Below are positions 16,492 through 25,457 of a stretch of DNA of 43,150 bases, one piece after another; the first letter of the stretch is position 1, and the number at the start of each line of letters is the position of its first letter. The notes below the pieces were generated by a model. That model was not told where the DNA came from and did no database searches. It saw only the letters and a program-made list of their open reading frames with translations. Source of the DNA: Microbacteriaceae bacterium (GTDB taxonomy: Bacteria > Actinomycetota > Actinomycetes > Actinomycetales > Microbacteriaceae); contig CANGGL010000009.1 of assembly GCA_947453465.1 (NCBI GenBank), positions 1 to 43,150 on the forward strand, read 5' to 3'. The translations under genes were made by a program, and so were the position numbers.

Positions 16492-16567
16492 GCCGCCTTA
16501 GCTCAGTTGGTAGAGCAGCTCCCTCGTAAAGAGCAGGTCTGGGGTTCAATTCCCCAAGGTGGCTCCA
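16492..16567 (+). tRNA. tRNA-Thr (anticodon CGT)
   Basis: A 76-nt cloverleaf including an encoded CCA end. The acceptor stem GCCGCCT pairs with AGGTGGC (one G-U). The D arm is GCTC/GAGC, the anticodon loop is CTCGTAA, and the T arm TGGGG-TTCAATT-CCCCA is perfect. The anticodon stem closes four pairs with a C-A mismatch next to the loop. Anticodon CGT reads ACG threonine codons. A CATATT box at 16477-16482 may be its -10. The gene marks one edge of the accessory-looking minus-strand block. Confidence 0.95.
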
Positions 16568-16585
16568 ATTCTCAAAGGCTCGGAT

Positions 16586-17809
16586 CTAAATCAGACGCAT
16601 CTCTCGTGCAGCACCGGTCAAGCCTTCGCGAGCATCCGGGTGGGCAATCGAAATCAGGTTTTTAGCCTGCTCCCTTTCTGGGTGTCCAAAGCAAGCCGCG
16701 AGACCATATTCGGTGGCCACATAACTGTGCTGAAAACTGGTCACGTTTTCGGTCAAGAACGGCACGATGGTGGATTTGTGCGCTTTATCATGCCAAGAGG
16801 CCAGAGCCATAAATGATTGGCCGCCGCGGGCGTGCATTGCGCCAACGATGAAGTCTGTTGAACCGCCGAAGCCCGAGTAAACCTCGCCACGAACAAAGCT
16901 GGCATTCGCCTGGTCATGGAGGTCAACCTCAAGCGCGGCATTGATGCTGGTCATCTGAGCTTGCTTTGCAATTTGCGCCGGGTCATTGGTCTTTTCGGTT
17001 CGCAACATTTGAACCGATTTATTTAGATGCAGCCAGTCATAGAGTTCGCGGCTGCCAAATAAGAAGGATGCGGTCAAGGGGTGATCTTCATCCAGGGCGC
17101 CATTTTTGACCATGTCCAGCACTCCATCGCTAAACATCTCGGTCCAAATTTTCATGCCCTTGCGGTTCACTAGCGCAGCCAACACCGCATCAGGGATGGC
17201 GCCGATGCCGAGCTGAAGCGTTGAATGATTCTCAACCTGGGCGGCAATCCTGGCGCCGATCTCGGCCGCAACCTCACCAACAGGGCTCGGGTCTTTGGCC
17301 ATCAGCGTCTCGTCTACTTCAATCAAGAAGTCGATGTCGTGTTCCTGAATTTGGGCATCGCCATAGGTGTAAGGCATGTTTGGGTTGGCCTGAGCAATCA
17401 CTAGGCCGCCGCGCTCACGGCAGGCTTCGATGGCCGCCGGCAGAACGTTGACTTCGGTGCCGAGGCTAACCGTGCCGTGGCGGAGGGATGAGGTGTGGAG
17501 GAAGACGACATCCGGCCGAAAGTGGTCTCGGAACAAAATTGGCACCAGACTGAGCCTGCTGGGCACATAACTGAGTCGCGGGCTGCGACGCATGCCAGGC
17601 CCCACAAATGATGACTCAAAGGTGATGCCCTCGCGGTCGGGGATTCCCTTTTGGGCGCCGAGCATGTTCAGGCGAAACTCAGGAATCTCTGAGTCTGCGG
17701 CGGCTAGCAAAACTGTCGGCGTGGCAAAGTTACCGGAGGCCACGATTCGAGGGTTGGCCGGTAGGTTGCCCAGAATGACCTTGAGTTGTTCATGATTGAT
17801 GACGCGCAT
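16586..17809 (-). CDS. Acetyl-CoA hydrolase/transferase family protein (4-hydroxybutyrate CoA-transferase-like)
   Basis: A 407-residue class I CoA-transferase-type protein. The probable catalytic glutamate is Glu224 in IWTEMFSDG, followed by the family's GSRELYDWLHLN region. The C-terminal VYSGFGGSTDFIVGAMHARGG and VATEYGLA are signatures of the acetyl-CoA hydrolase/transferase family. Reactions in this family move CoA between acetate and another acid, or hydrolyse acetyl-CoA; which one applies here cannot be told. The ATG follows AGAGGG, 3 nt after the stop of the P-type ATPase gene, so the two are probably cotranscribed. With actP and a semialdehyde dehydrogenase nearby, an organic-acid role is plausible but unproven. 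Confidence 0.88.
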   Translation of the reverse strand: MRVINHEQLKVILGNLPANPRIVASGNFATPTVLLAAADSEIPEFRLNMLGAQKGIPDREGITFESSFVGPGMRRSPRLSYVPSRLSLVPILFRDHFRPDVVFLHTSSLRHGTVSLGTEVNVLPAAIEACRERGGLVIAQANPNMPYTYGDAQIQEHDIDFLIEVDETLMAKDPSPVGEVAAEIGARIAAQVENHSTLQLGIGAIPDAVLAALVNRKGMKIWTEMFSDGVLDMVKNGALDEDHPLTASFLFGSRELYDWLHLNKSVQMLRTEKTNDPAQIAKQAQMTSINAALEVDLHDQANASFVRGEVYSGFGGSTDFIVGAMHARGGQSFMALASWHDKAHKSTIVPFLTENVTSFQHSYVATEYGLAACFGHPEREQAKNLISIAHPDAREGLTGAAREMRLI

Positions 17810-17812
17810 TGA

Positions 17813-19636
17813 TTACCCTCTGATTCGAGATTTTGCCGGTACGAGCGCCCAAAGAATTGCGGCCGCATCGATGAACTCCTGAGTGACCGCACTCGCCGTG
17901 GCGTTGAAGATGCCCACCGCACCGAACACCATCGCCAGCGTCGCCAAACTCATGCCAACGCCGGCTGCCTGCAGCGCCCGATTCCTTGAACCTTGAGCCG
18001 CATCGATTGCGTCGGCTAGGTGAGAAATTGAATCCTCGACAATCACCACATCGGCTGCCTCGCTGGCTGCCGTCGCCCCACGCGCACCCATGGCAACGCC
18101 AACGGTGGCTGCGGCAAGTGCTGGGGCATCGTTGATTCCGTCACCAACCGCGATGACAGTTCCTTTGGTTCGCAACATTTCGGCAGCAACAATTCTGAGC
18201 TTGTCTTCCGGTTTGCAATCGGCAAAAACCTCGTCCATGCCCGATTCGGAGCCGACCGCATCTGCGCTGACCTTGCGATCTCCGCTGACCATCGCGACCC
18301 GAGTGACGCCTAACTTGCGCAGGTTTTTCACCGTCTCAATTGCCTCTTGACGGAGTGGGTCGTCGAGCCCGATAACCGCCTTCAGTTCACCGTCGATGTC
18401 GACTGCCACCAGCAGTGAGTGACTCAATTGACCCCAGGCCGGCAGCGCCTCGCCCGGCTGACCAATCGCCACCTTGAAGCCGTCAACCACTCCGCGTAAA
18501 CCCGTGCCGTGCTCCTCGCGAGCATCGGTTGAACGGGATAATTGCAAACTACGTTGCTTAGCCTCGAGAACAATTGCCTTGGCCACCACGTGCGGGCTCG
18601 ATTGTTCCAAAGACGCGGCCAGAGTCAAGACCTGGTCGGCATCTGCACCGGGTGCAAAAGCGATCTCACTGATTTCTGGACCGCCCTGGGTGAGGGTGCC
18701 GGTTTTATCTAACAAAACAGTCTTGGCGCGAGCCAAGCTTTCGAGAGCCGCCCCACCCTTCACGATTGCACCGCGGCTGGCCACCTTTGACATACCGGCG
18801 ATGATGGCCACCGGCACCGCAAGAATCAGTGGGCATGGGGTGGCTGCAACGATGACCGCAACCGCATAGGAGACTTTGCCGCTGACTAACCAGGAGACCG
18901 CGGCGAGGCCAAGGGCAAATGGCACAAACCGCACGGCCCACTTATTTGCGATGCGCACCCCATTGGCGGAGCTTGCCTGAGCCTGCGCAACAAGGCGAAT
19001 TAGGTTCGAATAGGTTGAGTTTTCGGCGGTGCTGGTGGCCGAGAGTTCAATCTCGCTGCCCGAGTTTAGAACACCTGAATCGACGGGTGACCCGGCAATC
19101 CTGAACTGAGGCAGTGGCTCACCGGTCAGCGCCGATTCGTCGAAGGTGCCGTCGGTCAGCAGGTTTCCATCGATCGGGATTACTTCGCCGGAGCGCACTT
19201 GGAGGCGATCTCCGATGTTGACCTGGGCCAGGGGCACATCGCGAACCTGGCCGCCTTGGTCAATAACGTGAGCCGAGAGCGGGGCGCGAGCTAGCAAAGC
19301 TTCGAGTTGATTTCGGGCACGTCCCTCGGCCCAACTCTCGAGTGCTCGGCCGCCGGCCAACATCAGGGCAATCACGCTGGCTGCCAGCCATTCGTTGGTG
19401 AGAGTAGTCGCAACGATCGAAATCAGCGCCAGCACATCGCTGCCAAACTCTCCGTGGCGGATGGCTGAAGCCAGAAGCGCAATTGATAAGCCAAGGCCAA
19501 TTGCCGCACCAGCGGCAAAGGCAAAAATGCTGAAATCGGGGAGGTTATTGAACTTGGAAATCAAGCCGGCAGCGAGTGAAACCGCAGTCGCGGCTAGCAA
19601 CACATAGTTGCTGCGCATCCCCTTGCTCATACTCAT
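17813..19636 (-). CDS. Heavy-metal-translocating P1B-type ATPase
   Basis: A 607-residue transporter (start ATG 19636 with GGAG upstream; ATGs at 19630 and 19618 are alternatives). Motifs in order: actuator ALTGEPLPQ, membrane metal-site AATPCPLILAVPVA, phosphorylation DKTGTLT with Asp310, SSPH replacing the usual HP dipeptide context, and hinge AVGDGINDAPALA. It lacks an N-terminal heavy-metal-binding domain and cysteine or histidine clusters; about four helices precede the actuator. The TPC (not CPC) motif argues against a classical CopA; Co, Zn, Cd or Fe export are possibilities. The start lies only 31 bp from the divergent MBL gene. Confidence 0.9.
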   Translation of the reverse strand: MSMSKGMRSNYVLLAATAVSLAAGLISKFNNLPDFSIFAFAAGAAIGLGLSIALLASAIRHGEFGSDVLALISIVATTLTNEWLAASVIALMLAGGRALESWAEGRARNQLEALLARAPLSAHVIDQGGQVRDVPLAQVNIGDRLQVRSGEVIPIDGNLLTDGTFDESALTGEPLPQFRIAGSPVDSGVLNSGSEIELSATSTAENSTYSNLIRLVAQAQASSANGVRIANKWAVRFVPFALGLAAVSWLVSGKVSYAVAVIVAATPCPLILAVPVAIIAGMSKVASRGAIVKGGAALESLARAKTVLLDKTGTLTQGGPEISEIAFAPGADADQVLTLAASLEQSSPHVVAKAIVLEAKQRSLQLSRSTDAREEHGTGLRGVVDGFKVAIGQPGEALPAWGQLSHSLLVAVDIDGELKAVIGLDDPLRQEAIETVKNLRKLGVTRVAMVSGDRKVSADAVGSESGMDEVFADCKPEDKLRIVAAEMLRTKGTVIAVGDGINDAPALAAATVGVAMGARGATAASEAADVVIVEDSISHLADAIDAAQGSRNRALQAAGVGMSLATLAMVFGAVGIFNATASAVTQEFIDAAAILWALVPAKSRIRG

Positions 19637-19655
19637 TAGTCTGCCACTCCGGTCA

Positions 19656-19667
19656 TAGACTTGCGAC
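19656..19667 (+). promoter_or_regulatory. Leaderless promoter of the MBL/beta-CASP gene
   Basis: A -10 box TAGACT (19656-19661) ends 6 nt before the ATG at 19668, and no Shine-Dalgarno sequence lies between. This spacing predicts that transcription starts at the A of the ATG. Inference from spacing only. Confidence 0.5.
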
Positions 19668-21071
19668 ATGAGCAATATTTCGGGGGAACCAACAATTCAA
19701 TTTCTTGGTGCTGCAGGCACCGTCACCGGCAGCAGGTTTTTACTTGCCTGTGACGCCACAAAAGTCATGGTCGACTGCGGCATGTTTCAGGGGCTCAAAG
19801 AGCTGCGCCTAAAAAACTGGAACCCGCTTCCGATTGACCCGGCCGAGGTCGACGCCGTTGTTCTGACTCATGCACACCTAGACCACTGCGGTTATATTCC
19901 AAAGTTGGTCAAGGATGGCTTCCGTGGCAATATTCACGCCACCGAATTCACCGCCAAGCTTGCCGGAGTAATCTTGCTTGACTCGGCTCGCATCCAAACC
20001 GAAGACGCCAAGTACGCGGCCAAAAAGGGCTTCTCCAAGCACAACCCTCCGAAGGCCCTATACGAGGAAGCCGATGCCAACAAGGCAATGTCGCAGTTCA
20101 CTCAGGAGCCTTTCCACACTCGTATCAAAATCGCCGAAGAAACCTGGGTGACCTTTCACCCGTCCGGGCACATCCTTGGCGCTTCTTTTGTTGAGGTTGA
20201 GTTCTTTGGCAAGCACCTGTTGTTCACCGGTGACCTCGGCCGTGAACACCACCCGCTGCTGATCAACCCAGACCACATCCCAGCTGGTCGCTACGATGCT
20301 GTGATCACCGAGTCAACCTACGGCGACAAAGAGCACGTTCCAATCACCACCGATTTCGAGGCCGCTATCAACAAGACCATCGAGCGCGGTGGCTCGGTTT
20401 TGATCCCTGCCTTCGCGGTCGACCGCACCGAGGTCATCCTCGTGCAGCTTCGCGAACTCATGGAAGCCGGCAAGATTCCTCGGGTTCCGGTTTATGCCGA
20501 CTCTCCAATGGCCCTGAAGGCTCTGGCTTTTTATCGCCAAGCCATCAACGAAAGCTCACCCGAGATTCGCCAAGACATCATTGATAAGTGGAAGAACAAA
20601 GACCCGTTTAGCACCGGCACCCTGGTTGAGCTGACCACTGTCGATGAGTCGAAGACCATCAATGACCCACAGCAGCCTTGCATCATCATTTCGGCCAGTG
20701 GCATGGGCACCGGCGGGCGCGTGGTTCACCACCTTCGCAACATGCTGCCAAAGGCCAAGCACACTGTCATCATGGTCGGCTATCAGGCAATAGGCACCCG
20801 CGGCCGAAATCTGGTGGAGGGCGCAACCGAGGTCAAGATGCACGGTGAGATGGTTCCGGTCAAGGCAACCATCGAGTCAATTCAATCTTTCTCGGTGCAC
20901 GCCGACGGCGATGAATTGATTGCCTGGATGAACACCGAAAGCGAGGCTCCTGGGCAGGTTTTGGTTGTCCATGGTGAAGCCGGCGTGGCCGAGACTTTCA
21001 GTGATCGAATCAAGTCTCAGCTGGGATGGAAGTCCCACGCGCCTCACGACGGTGAGATTGTTCGCCTCTAG
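19668..21071 (+). CDS. MBL-fold metallo-hydrolase with beta-CASP domain
   Basis: A 467-residue protein of the metallo-beta-lactamase/beta-CASP superfamily (RNA-processing nucleases such as Ysh1/CPSF73-like proteins). The zinc motif THAHLDHCGY gives His68, His70, Asp72 and His73; later ligands are in HPSGHILGA and LLFTGDLG. The beta-CASP insert carries ITESTYGDKEH and ISASGMGTGGR; the RMMBL end contains SVHADGDEL and VVHGE. It is distinct from RNase J, which is longer and has a C-terminal domain. Likely a nuclease acting on RNA, but no substrate is known for this bacterial group. It stands alone, with its own promoter. Confidence 0.9.
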   Translation: MSNISGEPTIQFLGAAGTVTGSRFLLACDATKVMVDCGMFQGLKELRLKNWNPLPIDPAEVDAVVLTHAHLDHCGYIPKLVKDGFRGNIHATEFTAKLAGVILLDSARIQTEDAKYAAKKGFSKHNPPKALYEEADANKAMSQFTQEPFHTRIKIAEETWVTFHPSGHILGASFVEVEFFGKHLLFTGDLGREHHPLLINPDHIPAGRYDAVITESTYGDKEHVPITTDFEAAINKTIERGGSVLIPAFAVDRTEVILVQLRELMEAGKIPRVPVYADSPMALKALAFYRQAINESSPEIRQDIIDKWKNKDPFSTGTLVELTTVDESKTINDPQQPCIIISASGMGTGGRVVHHLRNMLPKAKHTVIMVGYQAIGTRGRNLVEGATEVKMHGEMVPVKATIESIQSFSVHADGDELIAWMNTESEAPGQVLVVHGEAGVAETFSDRIKSQLGWKSHAPHDGEIVRL

Positions 21072-21080
21072 GCTTAAATG
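21069..21080 (+). promoter_or_regulatory. Promoter fused to the MBL stop codon, for the first DD-peptidase
   Basis: TAGGCT (21069-21074) is a TAnnnT -10 whose TAG is also the stop codon of the upstream gene. Six bases later lies GTG at 21081, three bases after an in-frame ATG. There is no Shine-Dalgarno sequence. The spacing favours a leaderless mRNA starting at the GTG. Confidence 0.45.
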
Positions 21081-22523
21081 GTGAAGAGTTTTCGAAGGTC
21101 CGGCTCGGTCGTTGCGGCCGCGCTGACTTTTTCGCTATCGGTTTTGGCAACTTCGGCTCCGGCCTACTCAGCGCCGGCCCCGGCTCCAAGCCCTTCCGAA
21201 ACCGCCAGCCCAACACCGAGCGCTTCGGGCTCGGCCGCACCTTCCCCATCACCATCCAGGTCAACTTCACCCAGCCCAACGATCAAACCGCGTGTGCCAC
21301 CAACCGGCCCGTTTGCGCCCTGCAGTGCCGGCAAGGTGCTCACTTCGTCTGCACTTGGCAAACTCTATGGTTACGTGATCAATGCCGACACCGGCAAGGT
21401 GTTGATTGATATTCGAGGTGGAGAAACCACGCCATCAGCATCGGTGTTGAAGGTGCTTACCGCCTCGGCCGCCATCGTCACCCTGCCGCCTACCTATAAG
21501 GCCGTGACCAAGGTGCTGACCGTGCCCGGCCAGCCCGGCACCATTGTTCTGCAAGGCGGCGGTGACCACACCCTGTCACGGATGACCGGAGACAGCTACA
21601 CCACCTATTACAAGCCGGCTCGCCTAGAATCTCTCGCGGCTCAGGTTTTTGCCAAGTGGACAATCTCGACGCCGATTACCAAAATCATTCTCGATTCAAC
21701 CTTCTTCAGCGGGCCAACCTACAGCTCGGCTTGGAAGGCAAGCGATAGAACTAACGGATACATCTCGAACATCACCGGGCTTGAAGTTGACAGTGACCGT
21801 GCCAATCCAGATCTAACCAGCACCGCCTATAACGGCTATCGCTCGACCAACCCGGTGCAGGTAACCGGCAAGGCCTTCAAAGCTGCACTCGATGGTTTGG
21901 CAGATGGCGCGGTTTTAGTTGAGGCGGCCACTCCGGCCGGCGCGGTTGAAATGACCCGAGTCACGTCGCAGCCGATCACAACCTGGTTGGCACACGCCAT
22001 CGCTGTTTCTGACAACACCGAAACCGAATACATCGGTCGCCACGCGGCCAAGGCGGCCGGCCTAACCCCTAGCTTCGATTCGATTCAGAAGCTCGTCAAG
22101 TCATCGCTTGGCCCGCTCGGCATCGACACCGCCGGCTTGGTGATGAAAGATGGCTCGGGATTGGCGCAGGCCGACAGAGTCACGGCCAAGATGATTGCCG
22201 AGCTAATGGTCAAGGTTGCCAATAATCAAAGTGGTCTCGGCTCGCTCGAAACCTATCTACCGGTCGCTGGCCGAACCGGAACTCTGGCCGGTCGTTTCAA
22301 TGGTCCAAACGCCGTCGCCAAGCAGTATGTGAAGGGCAAGTCGGGCTATATCCCGGGCCTTTATAGCCTCGCCGGAATCATCGATGCCAAGGATGGCAGC
22401 CGCCTGGCCTATGCCATGTTTGCGCGCAGCGCCGACGGCAAAAAGGTTGGCTATGCCGCCCGGCCGGCACTGGACACAGCGGCCACCCGTTTCTATCAAT
22501 GCGGCGGCGGTCTAACTCGCTAA
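21081..22523 (+). CDS. dacB: D-alanyl-D-alanine carboxypeptidase/endopeptidase, PBP4 type (first copy)
   Basis: About 480 residues. The signal peptide ends near AYSAPAP, followed by a long Pro/Ser/Thr-rich linker (PAPSPSETASPTPSASG onward, about 50 residues). The penicillin-binding domain has SVLK (Ser121, Lys124), SDN (VSDNTETEY) and a KSG triad (YVKGKSGYIPG) where most homologues have KTG. The family trims peptidoglycan stem peptides or cuts cross-links outside the membrane. Start: GTG 21081 is preferred over ATG 21078 because of the leaderless promoter spacing. A second paralogue follows 63 nt downstream with its own promoter. The low-complexity linker suggests the catalytic domain reaches into the wall. 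Confidence 0.9.
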   Translation: MKSFRRSGSVVAAALTFSLSVLATSAPAYSAPAPAPSPSETASPTPSASGSAAPSPSPSRSTSPSPTIKPRVPPTGPFAPCSAGKVLTSSALGKLYGYVINADTGKVLIDIRGGETTPSASVLKVLTASAAIVTLPPTYKAVTKVLTVPGQPGTIVLQGGGDHTLSRMTGDSYTTYYKPARLESLAAQVFAKWTISTPITKIILDSTFFSGPTYSSAWKASDRTNGYISNITGLEVDSDRANPDLTSTAYNGYRSTNPVQVTGKAFKAALDGLADGAVLVEAATPAGAVEMTRVTSQPITTWLAHAIAVSDNTETEYIGRHAAKAAGLTPSFDSIQKLVKSSLGPLGIDTAGLVMKDGSGLAQADRVTAKMIAELMVKVANNQSGLGSLETYLPVAGRTGTLAGRFNGPNAVAKQYVKGKSGYIPGLYSLAGIIDAKDGSRLAYAMFARSADGKKVGYAARPALDTAATRFYQCGGGLTR

Positions 22524-22532
22524 CTGCGGGGG

Positions 22533-22538
22533 TAAAAT
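22533..22538 (+). promoter_or_regulatory. -10 element of the second DD-peptidase gene
   Basis: TAAAAT lies in the 63-nt gap between the two dacB-like genes, about 49 nt upstream of GTG 22587. A GGGAGAG ribosome site lies near 22577-22583. The -35 region is poor. Confidence 0.4.
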
Positions 22539-22586
22539 CTTCATAGTTCGCCAATTCTTCGGCGTGCTGGATGATCGGGAGAGTAA

Positions 22587-23969
22587 GTGTCGACAGAAAC
22601 CAAAGGTTTTCCGTACCTCAAAGATGTAGCCAAAGGTGCGGGCATTGGTCTTGGCGTTTTGGCGCTGATCATCGGTGGTTTTAGCGTCGGTGGGCTGGGT
22701 GGCCCAGCCCCTACCGCTAGCAATAGTGCAGAGCAATCTTCTTCCGCTTCGCCGACCCCGAGCGCGTCGGCAACCGACACTCGCACCTGTTCGGTTTCTA
22801 CCGATGCCACCGACCCTCGGCTTGGCAATTTTCAGGCGGTCGTCATCGATGCTGCCACAGGCACCGTGCTTTTTGACCGTGGTGCAAACACGGCTGCGGC
22901 CACCGCTTCGACCATGAAGCTGCTGACCGCAGGTGCGGCGCTCAACATCCTCGGCCCGAATTATCGAGTCGACACCCGCGTCTATCAAGACCCGGCTCAG
23001 CCAGGCACCATCATCCTGGTTGGTGGCGGCGACCCAACGCTTTCGCGCACCGCACCCGGCCAGCAGTCGGTCTATCGCGACGCACCAAAGCTTTCAACCC
23101 TTGCCGTTGGCGTGAATGCCAAAATTGCCGGCACCCCAATCACCAAGATAATCGTGGACGGCTCTTTGTTCAACGGTCCCAGCTGGGATCCAACTTGGGA
23201 GCGAAGCGAGCAGACTCAGGGCTACATGTCTGAGGTCACCGCTCTTCAGGTTGACGGGGACCGTCAGAACCCTTCGGTAAATACCTCACCACGCTCGACC
23301 GCCCCGGTGCTAAACGCGGGTAAGTACTTCAAGAAGGCCCTGGGCGCTAGCGCCACCGGAGCTGTTGTGGTTGAAGGTAAGGCCCCTTCGGCCGCCGTTG
23401 AGATCGCCAAGGTTTCTTCTCAGCCAATCAGCGTTTGGATCAAGCACATGCTTCAGGTCAGCGACAACACCGAAGCCGAAGCGCTGGCCCGTTTGGTCTC
23501 ACTAGACCTCGGTTACGACGGTTCCTTCTCATCCTTGAACATCGCGATCAAGAAGGGCCTTGCCAATACTCAGCTTGAATCAACCGGCCTGATCATTAAG
23601 GACGGTTCAGGTTTAAGCGCCTCGAATGCGGTGCCACCTTCATACTTGGCAAGGTTCAGCAAGTTGGTTCTTAACGGTTTCGCTGACTTCAGCGTCATCC
23701 GGGATGGCCTGCCAGTGTCGGGGGAGTCAGGCTCGCTTTCGGCGCGTTTCAAGGGTGACCTAAAAGACGCGGTCGGTCAGGTGCACGCTAAGACCGGTTG
23801 GATCAAGCATGGATACACTTTGGCGGGTTACATCACTGCCCGTGACAAATCGACACTGCTATTCGCGATTTACGCGCTAGGCCCGAACGTGCAAGACAAC
23901 GCCAAGGATGCCATCGATAAATTGGCCACCGACTTCTTCCGTTGCGGTCTGACCCTCTCAAACAACTAG
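22587..23969 (+). CDS. dacB: D-alanyl-D-alanine carboxypeptidase/endopeptidase, PBP4 type (second copy)
   Basis: A 460-residue paralogue of the preceding gene. A short cytoplasmic N-terminus and one hydrophobic segment (GIGLGVLALIIGGFSVGGLGG) act as a signal or anchor; the Ser/Thr-rich linker is shorter. Catalytic motifs: STMK (Ser108, Lys111), SDN (VSDNTEAEA) and a canonical KTG (VHAKTGWIKHG). IILVGGGDPTLSR is also conserved in the first copy (IVLQGGGDHTLSR). Both copies keep the complete serine-acylation set, so both look active, but with different linkers, a KSG versus KTG difference, and probably different attachment. Start: GTG 22587 with GGGAG at 5-nt spacing. Confidence 0.9.
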   Translation: MSTETKGFPYLKDVAKGAGIGLGVLALIIGGFSVGGLGGPAPTASNSAEQSSSASPTPSASATDTRTCSVSTDATDPRLGNFQAVVIDAATGTVLFDRGANTAAATASTMKLLTAGAALNILGPNYRVDTRVYQDPAQPGTIILVGGGDPTLSRTAPGQQSVYRDAPKLSTLAVGVNAKIAGTPITKIIVDGSLFNGPSWDPTWERSEQTQGYMSEVTALQVDGDRQNPSVNTSPRSTAPVLNAGKYFKKALGASATGAVVVEGKAPSAAVEIAKVSSQPISVWIKHMLQVSDNTEAEALARLVSLDLGYDGSFSSLNIAIKKGLANTQLESTGLIIKDGSGLSASNAVPPSYLARFSKLVLNGFADFSVIRDGLPVSGESGSLSARFKGDLKDAVGQVHAKTGWIKHGYTLAGYITARDKSTLLFAIYALGPNVQDNAKDAIDKLATDFFRCGLTLSNN

Positions 23970-23987
23970 TAACAGAACGGATTAGCA

Positions 23988-25457
23988 ATGTCGCTGTCAG
24001 AAAAAGCATTACTGGCCAATGTTCCTACCGACCTATTCATCGGTGGCAAGTGGGTAAAGGGTAACGGGCTCGAAGCCATCGCAGTTGAAGACCCGGCCAC
24101 CGGTAAGGTGCTTCTCGAAGTCGCCAACGCAAATGCTGCCGATGGGCTTGCAGCACTAACCGCAGCCGATGAGGCGCAGGCCAAGTGGGCACGAGTTGCT
24201 CCACGTGAGCGTGCCGAGATTCTTCGTCGCACCTTCGACCTGGTTCGTGAGCGTGCCGAAGAGTTCGCTATGTTGATCTCGCTCGAAATGGGCAAACCGC
24301 TTTCCGAGGCTCGAGGTGAGGTTACCTACGGCAACGAGTTCCTGCGCTGGTTCAGCGAAGAGGCCGTTCGCATCTCTGGCCGCTATGGCACTTCTCCGGA
24401 GGGCACCGGCCGCATGCTGGTTGCTCAGCGACCGGTTGGCCCGGCATTTGCCATCACCCCGTGGAACTTCCCGTTGGCCATGGCCACCCGCAAGATTGGC
24501 CCGGCATTGGCTGCTGGCTGCACCATGGTTATCAAGCCGGCAGAGCTAACCCCACTCACCACGCTGCTTTTGGTGAAGACCATGGAAGAAGCTGGCCTGC
24601 CAGCCGGCGTTGTAAATGTCATCACCACTTCAACCTCGGCCGCAACCTCGGCGCCAATCATCGCTGACCGACGCCTGCGCAAGATCACCTTCACGGGTAG
24701 CACTCCGGTGGGTGTCAAGTTGCTCGAACAGGCCGCTCAGCGCGTGCTAAAAGCATCGATGGAGCTTGGTGGAAATGCACCATTCTTGGTCTTCGAGGAT
24801 GCCGATCTTGAAGCTGCCGTCACCGGAGCAATGCTCGCGAAGATGCGCAACATCGGGCAAGCCTGCACCGCCGCAAACCGCTTCATCGTGCACGAGTCGG
24901 TGGCTGAGGAATTTGGTCAGAGACTGGCTGCCAAGATGGGTGAGCTTAAATTGGGTCGCGGCATCGAGGCCGAAACCACCTGCGGGCCGGTCATCAATGA
25001 GAAGGCTCGCACCAACATTCAGCGCTTGGTGGATGCTTCGGTTGCTGAGGGTGCCAATGTGATCACCGGCGGTGAGAGCCGCGATGGCGAGGGTTACTTC
25101 TTCGAGCCGACCGTGATTGACAACGTCAAGCCGGGTTCGACCATTCTTAGCGAAGAGATCTTTGGGCCGGTTGCGCCAATTGTGCGCTTCAAGACCGAAG
25201 ATGAAGCGGTGGCTTTGGCCAATGACACCGAATATGGTCTGGTCAGTTATGCATTCAGTAAGGATTTGAAGCGTGGGCTGCGCCTGGTTGAGTCTCTAGA
25301 CACCGGCATGACTGGCCTAAATACCGGCCTAGTCTCAAACGCGGCGGCGCCTTTTGGCGGGGTCAAGGCCTCGGGTCTTGGCCGTGAGGGTGGCTTAGAG
25401 GGCATCGCTGAATACTTGGAAACCAAGTATGTAATGACGCCCGACCCTTTCCTCTAG
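23988..25457 (+). CDS. gabD: Succinate-semialdehyde dehydrogenase-like aldehyde dehydrogenase
   Basis: A 489-residue NAD(P)-dependent aldehyde dehydrogenase. Motifs: TPWNFPLAM, the cofactor segment ITFTGSTPVG, general base in SMELGGNAPF, catalytic Cys293 in GQACTAANRF, and the C-terminal FGGVKASGLGREGG. The segment APRERAEILRRTFDLVRER and overall similarity are closest to GabD, which oxidises succinate semialdehyde to succinate in 4-aminobutyrate or 4-hydroxybutyrate breakdown. Other small aldehydes are possible. No gabT is nearby; a 4-hydroxybutyrate CoA-transferase-like gene lies 6 kb upstream. The ATG follows the second dacB stop by 18 nt. Confidence 0.88.
   Translation: MSLSEKALLANVPTDLFIGGKWVKGNGLEAIAVEDPATGKVLLEVANANAADGLAALTAADEAQAKWARVAPRERAEILRRTFDLVRERAEEFAMLISLEMGKPLSEARGEVTYGNEFLRWFSEEAVRISGRYGTSPEGTGRMLVAQRPVGPAFAITPWNFPLAMATRKIGPALAAGCTMVIKPAELTPLTTLLLVKTMEEAGLPAGVVNVITTSTSAATSAPIIADRRLRKITFTGSTPVGVKLLEQAAQRVLKASMELGGNAPFLVFEDADLEAAVTGAMLAKMRNIGQACTAANRFIVHESVAEEFGQRLAAKMGELKLGRGIEAETTCGPVINEKARTNIQRLVDASVAEGANVITGGESRDGEGYFFEPTVIDNVKPGSTILSEEIFGPVAPIVRFKTEDEAVALANDTEYGLVSYAFSKDLKRGLRLVESLDTGMTGLNTGLVSNAAAPFGGVKASGLGREGGLEGIAEYLETKYVMTPDPFL

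Noticed and set aside
16379-16549. N-terminal extension of the response regulator up to an ATG at 16549, or a start at ATG 16450
   Set aside because: The long form reads through the antisense of the tRNA-Thr gene. A good -10 (TAGATT) and AGGGG ribosome site lie inside the extension and point to GTG 16378.
10946-16567. Possible attachment-site pair using the tRNA-Thr 3' end
   Set aside because: Only a 7-nt match (GGTGGCT) to the tRNA end was found near 10948. That is too short, and no integrase is present.
21078-23969. The two dacB-like genes as one gene split by a frameshift
   Set aside because: Each has its own signal segment and a full set of SxxK, SxN and KTG/KSG motifs.
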